From NCBI RefSeq assembly GCF_003402415.2, contig NZ_AP036014.1:930001-994000 (forward strand): 64,000 bases of DNA, read 5' to 3'. The notes under the pieces are model-generated. The model ran no database searches, had not been told where the DNA came from, and saw only the letters and a program-made list of their open reading frames with translations. Below, piece after piece: positions 63,891 through 64,000 of the stretch; within the stretch, counting starts at the first letter, position 1; each line of letters opens with the position of its first letter. The stretch comes from Cupidesulfovibrio sp000226255 (GTDB taxonomy: Bacteria; Desulfobacterota; Desulfovibrionia; Desulfovibrionales; Desulfovibrionaceae). A program made the position numbers and the translations under genes.

Positions 63891-64000
63891 CTAGGGGGCC
63901 GCGCCCGGCGTGAAGCCGGAAAGACCCTTGGTCACGTCGGTGGTGCGCAATTCCGATGCGGCCATGCGCCCGTACAGCGACTGCGGGTCGCGCCGGGCCA
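63891..64000 (-). CDS. C-terminal fragment of an unknown protein (truncated by window end)
   Basis: On the reverse strand the last 36 codons before TAG (63893-63891) are open to the window edge and read ARRDPQSLYGRMAASELR, then TTDVTKGLSGFTPGAAP. The composition is balanced and protein-like. The 204-nt space to the Memo gene holds no other gene. Identity unknown. Confidence 0.45.
   Translation of the reverse strand, partial: ARRDPQSLYGRMAASELRTTDVTKGLSGFTPGAAP

Overview
The window is about 64 kb of very GC-rich chromosome. The gene content points to a sulfate-reducing deltaproteobacterium of the Desulfovibrio/Nitratidesulfovibrio group. The evidence is a Cys-rich-PAS histidine kinase, a haem-c (CxxCH) sensor kinase, LptD (Gram-negative outer membrane), a sigma54 activator, sigma28-driven chemotaxis, NAD-glutamate dehydrogenase, futalosine-type UbiA, and many pairs of core housekeeping and signalling genes. 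The genus is inferred from gene content and style; no 16S or marker comparison was possible. I saw no rRNA, tRNA, CRISPR array, transposase, integrase or phage module. This looks like core chromosome rather than a mobile island.

Layout. 1-5 kb: 3' end of proB, thiD, then a translationally coupled two-component pair plus a tiny Cys protein. 5-12 kb: a chemoreceptor with a sigma28-type promoter, an excisionase-like HTH/unknown pair, a stand-alone CBM48 protein, and an unknown helical protein beside a diguanylate cyclase. 12-22.5 kb: M16C peptidase, Fur-family regulator, a YeiH-type exporter with an unusual Ala/Lys-rich insert, a small membrane protein, a haem-c sensor kinase and its sigma54 response regulator. 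22.5-36 kb: EamA transporter (reverse), moeA, YmdB-like phosphoesterase, tyrS, an RTX protein, a giant DUF748/AsmA-like protein, then the reverse-strand rpsF-rpsR-rplI-dnaB operon. 37-48 kb: alr, lptD, queF, NAD-GDH, a zinc-ribbon peptide and a polar amino-acid ABC transporter. 48.5-54.5 kb: LysE exporter, lipoprotein, MogA-like protein, HD-GYP protein, UbiA prenyltransferase, unknown, DarP. 54.6-64 kb (mostly reverse): pseudo-receiver/TPR protein, zinc protein, PHP phosphoesterase, bifunctional nuclease, MiaB, small membrane protein, an HMA-like protein with its own promoter/operator (forward), GNAT acyltransferase, Memo-family protein and a truncated C-terminus.

Two things stand out. First, the 15.7-22.5 kb block reads as one circuit. 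A palindrome lies about 100 bp upstream of a sigma54-like promoter in front of the exporter, and the same cluster encodes a membrane sensor kinase with a haem c motif and a sigma54 enhancer-binding regulator. Second, a family of large inverted-repeat elements recurs in intergenic space. At least four copies begin within a few bases of a stop codon and share end motifs (TTTCGCCC ... GAACGAAAATCC). A separate 37-bp perfect palindrome lies between the convergent DUF748 gene and dnaB.
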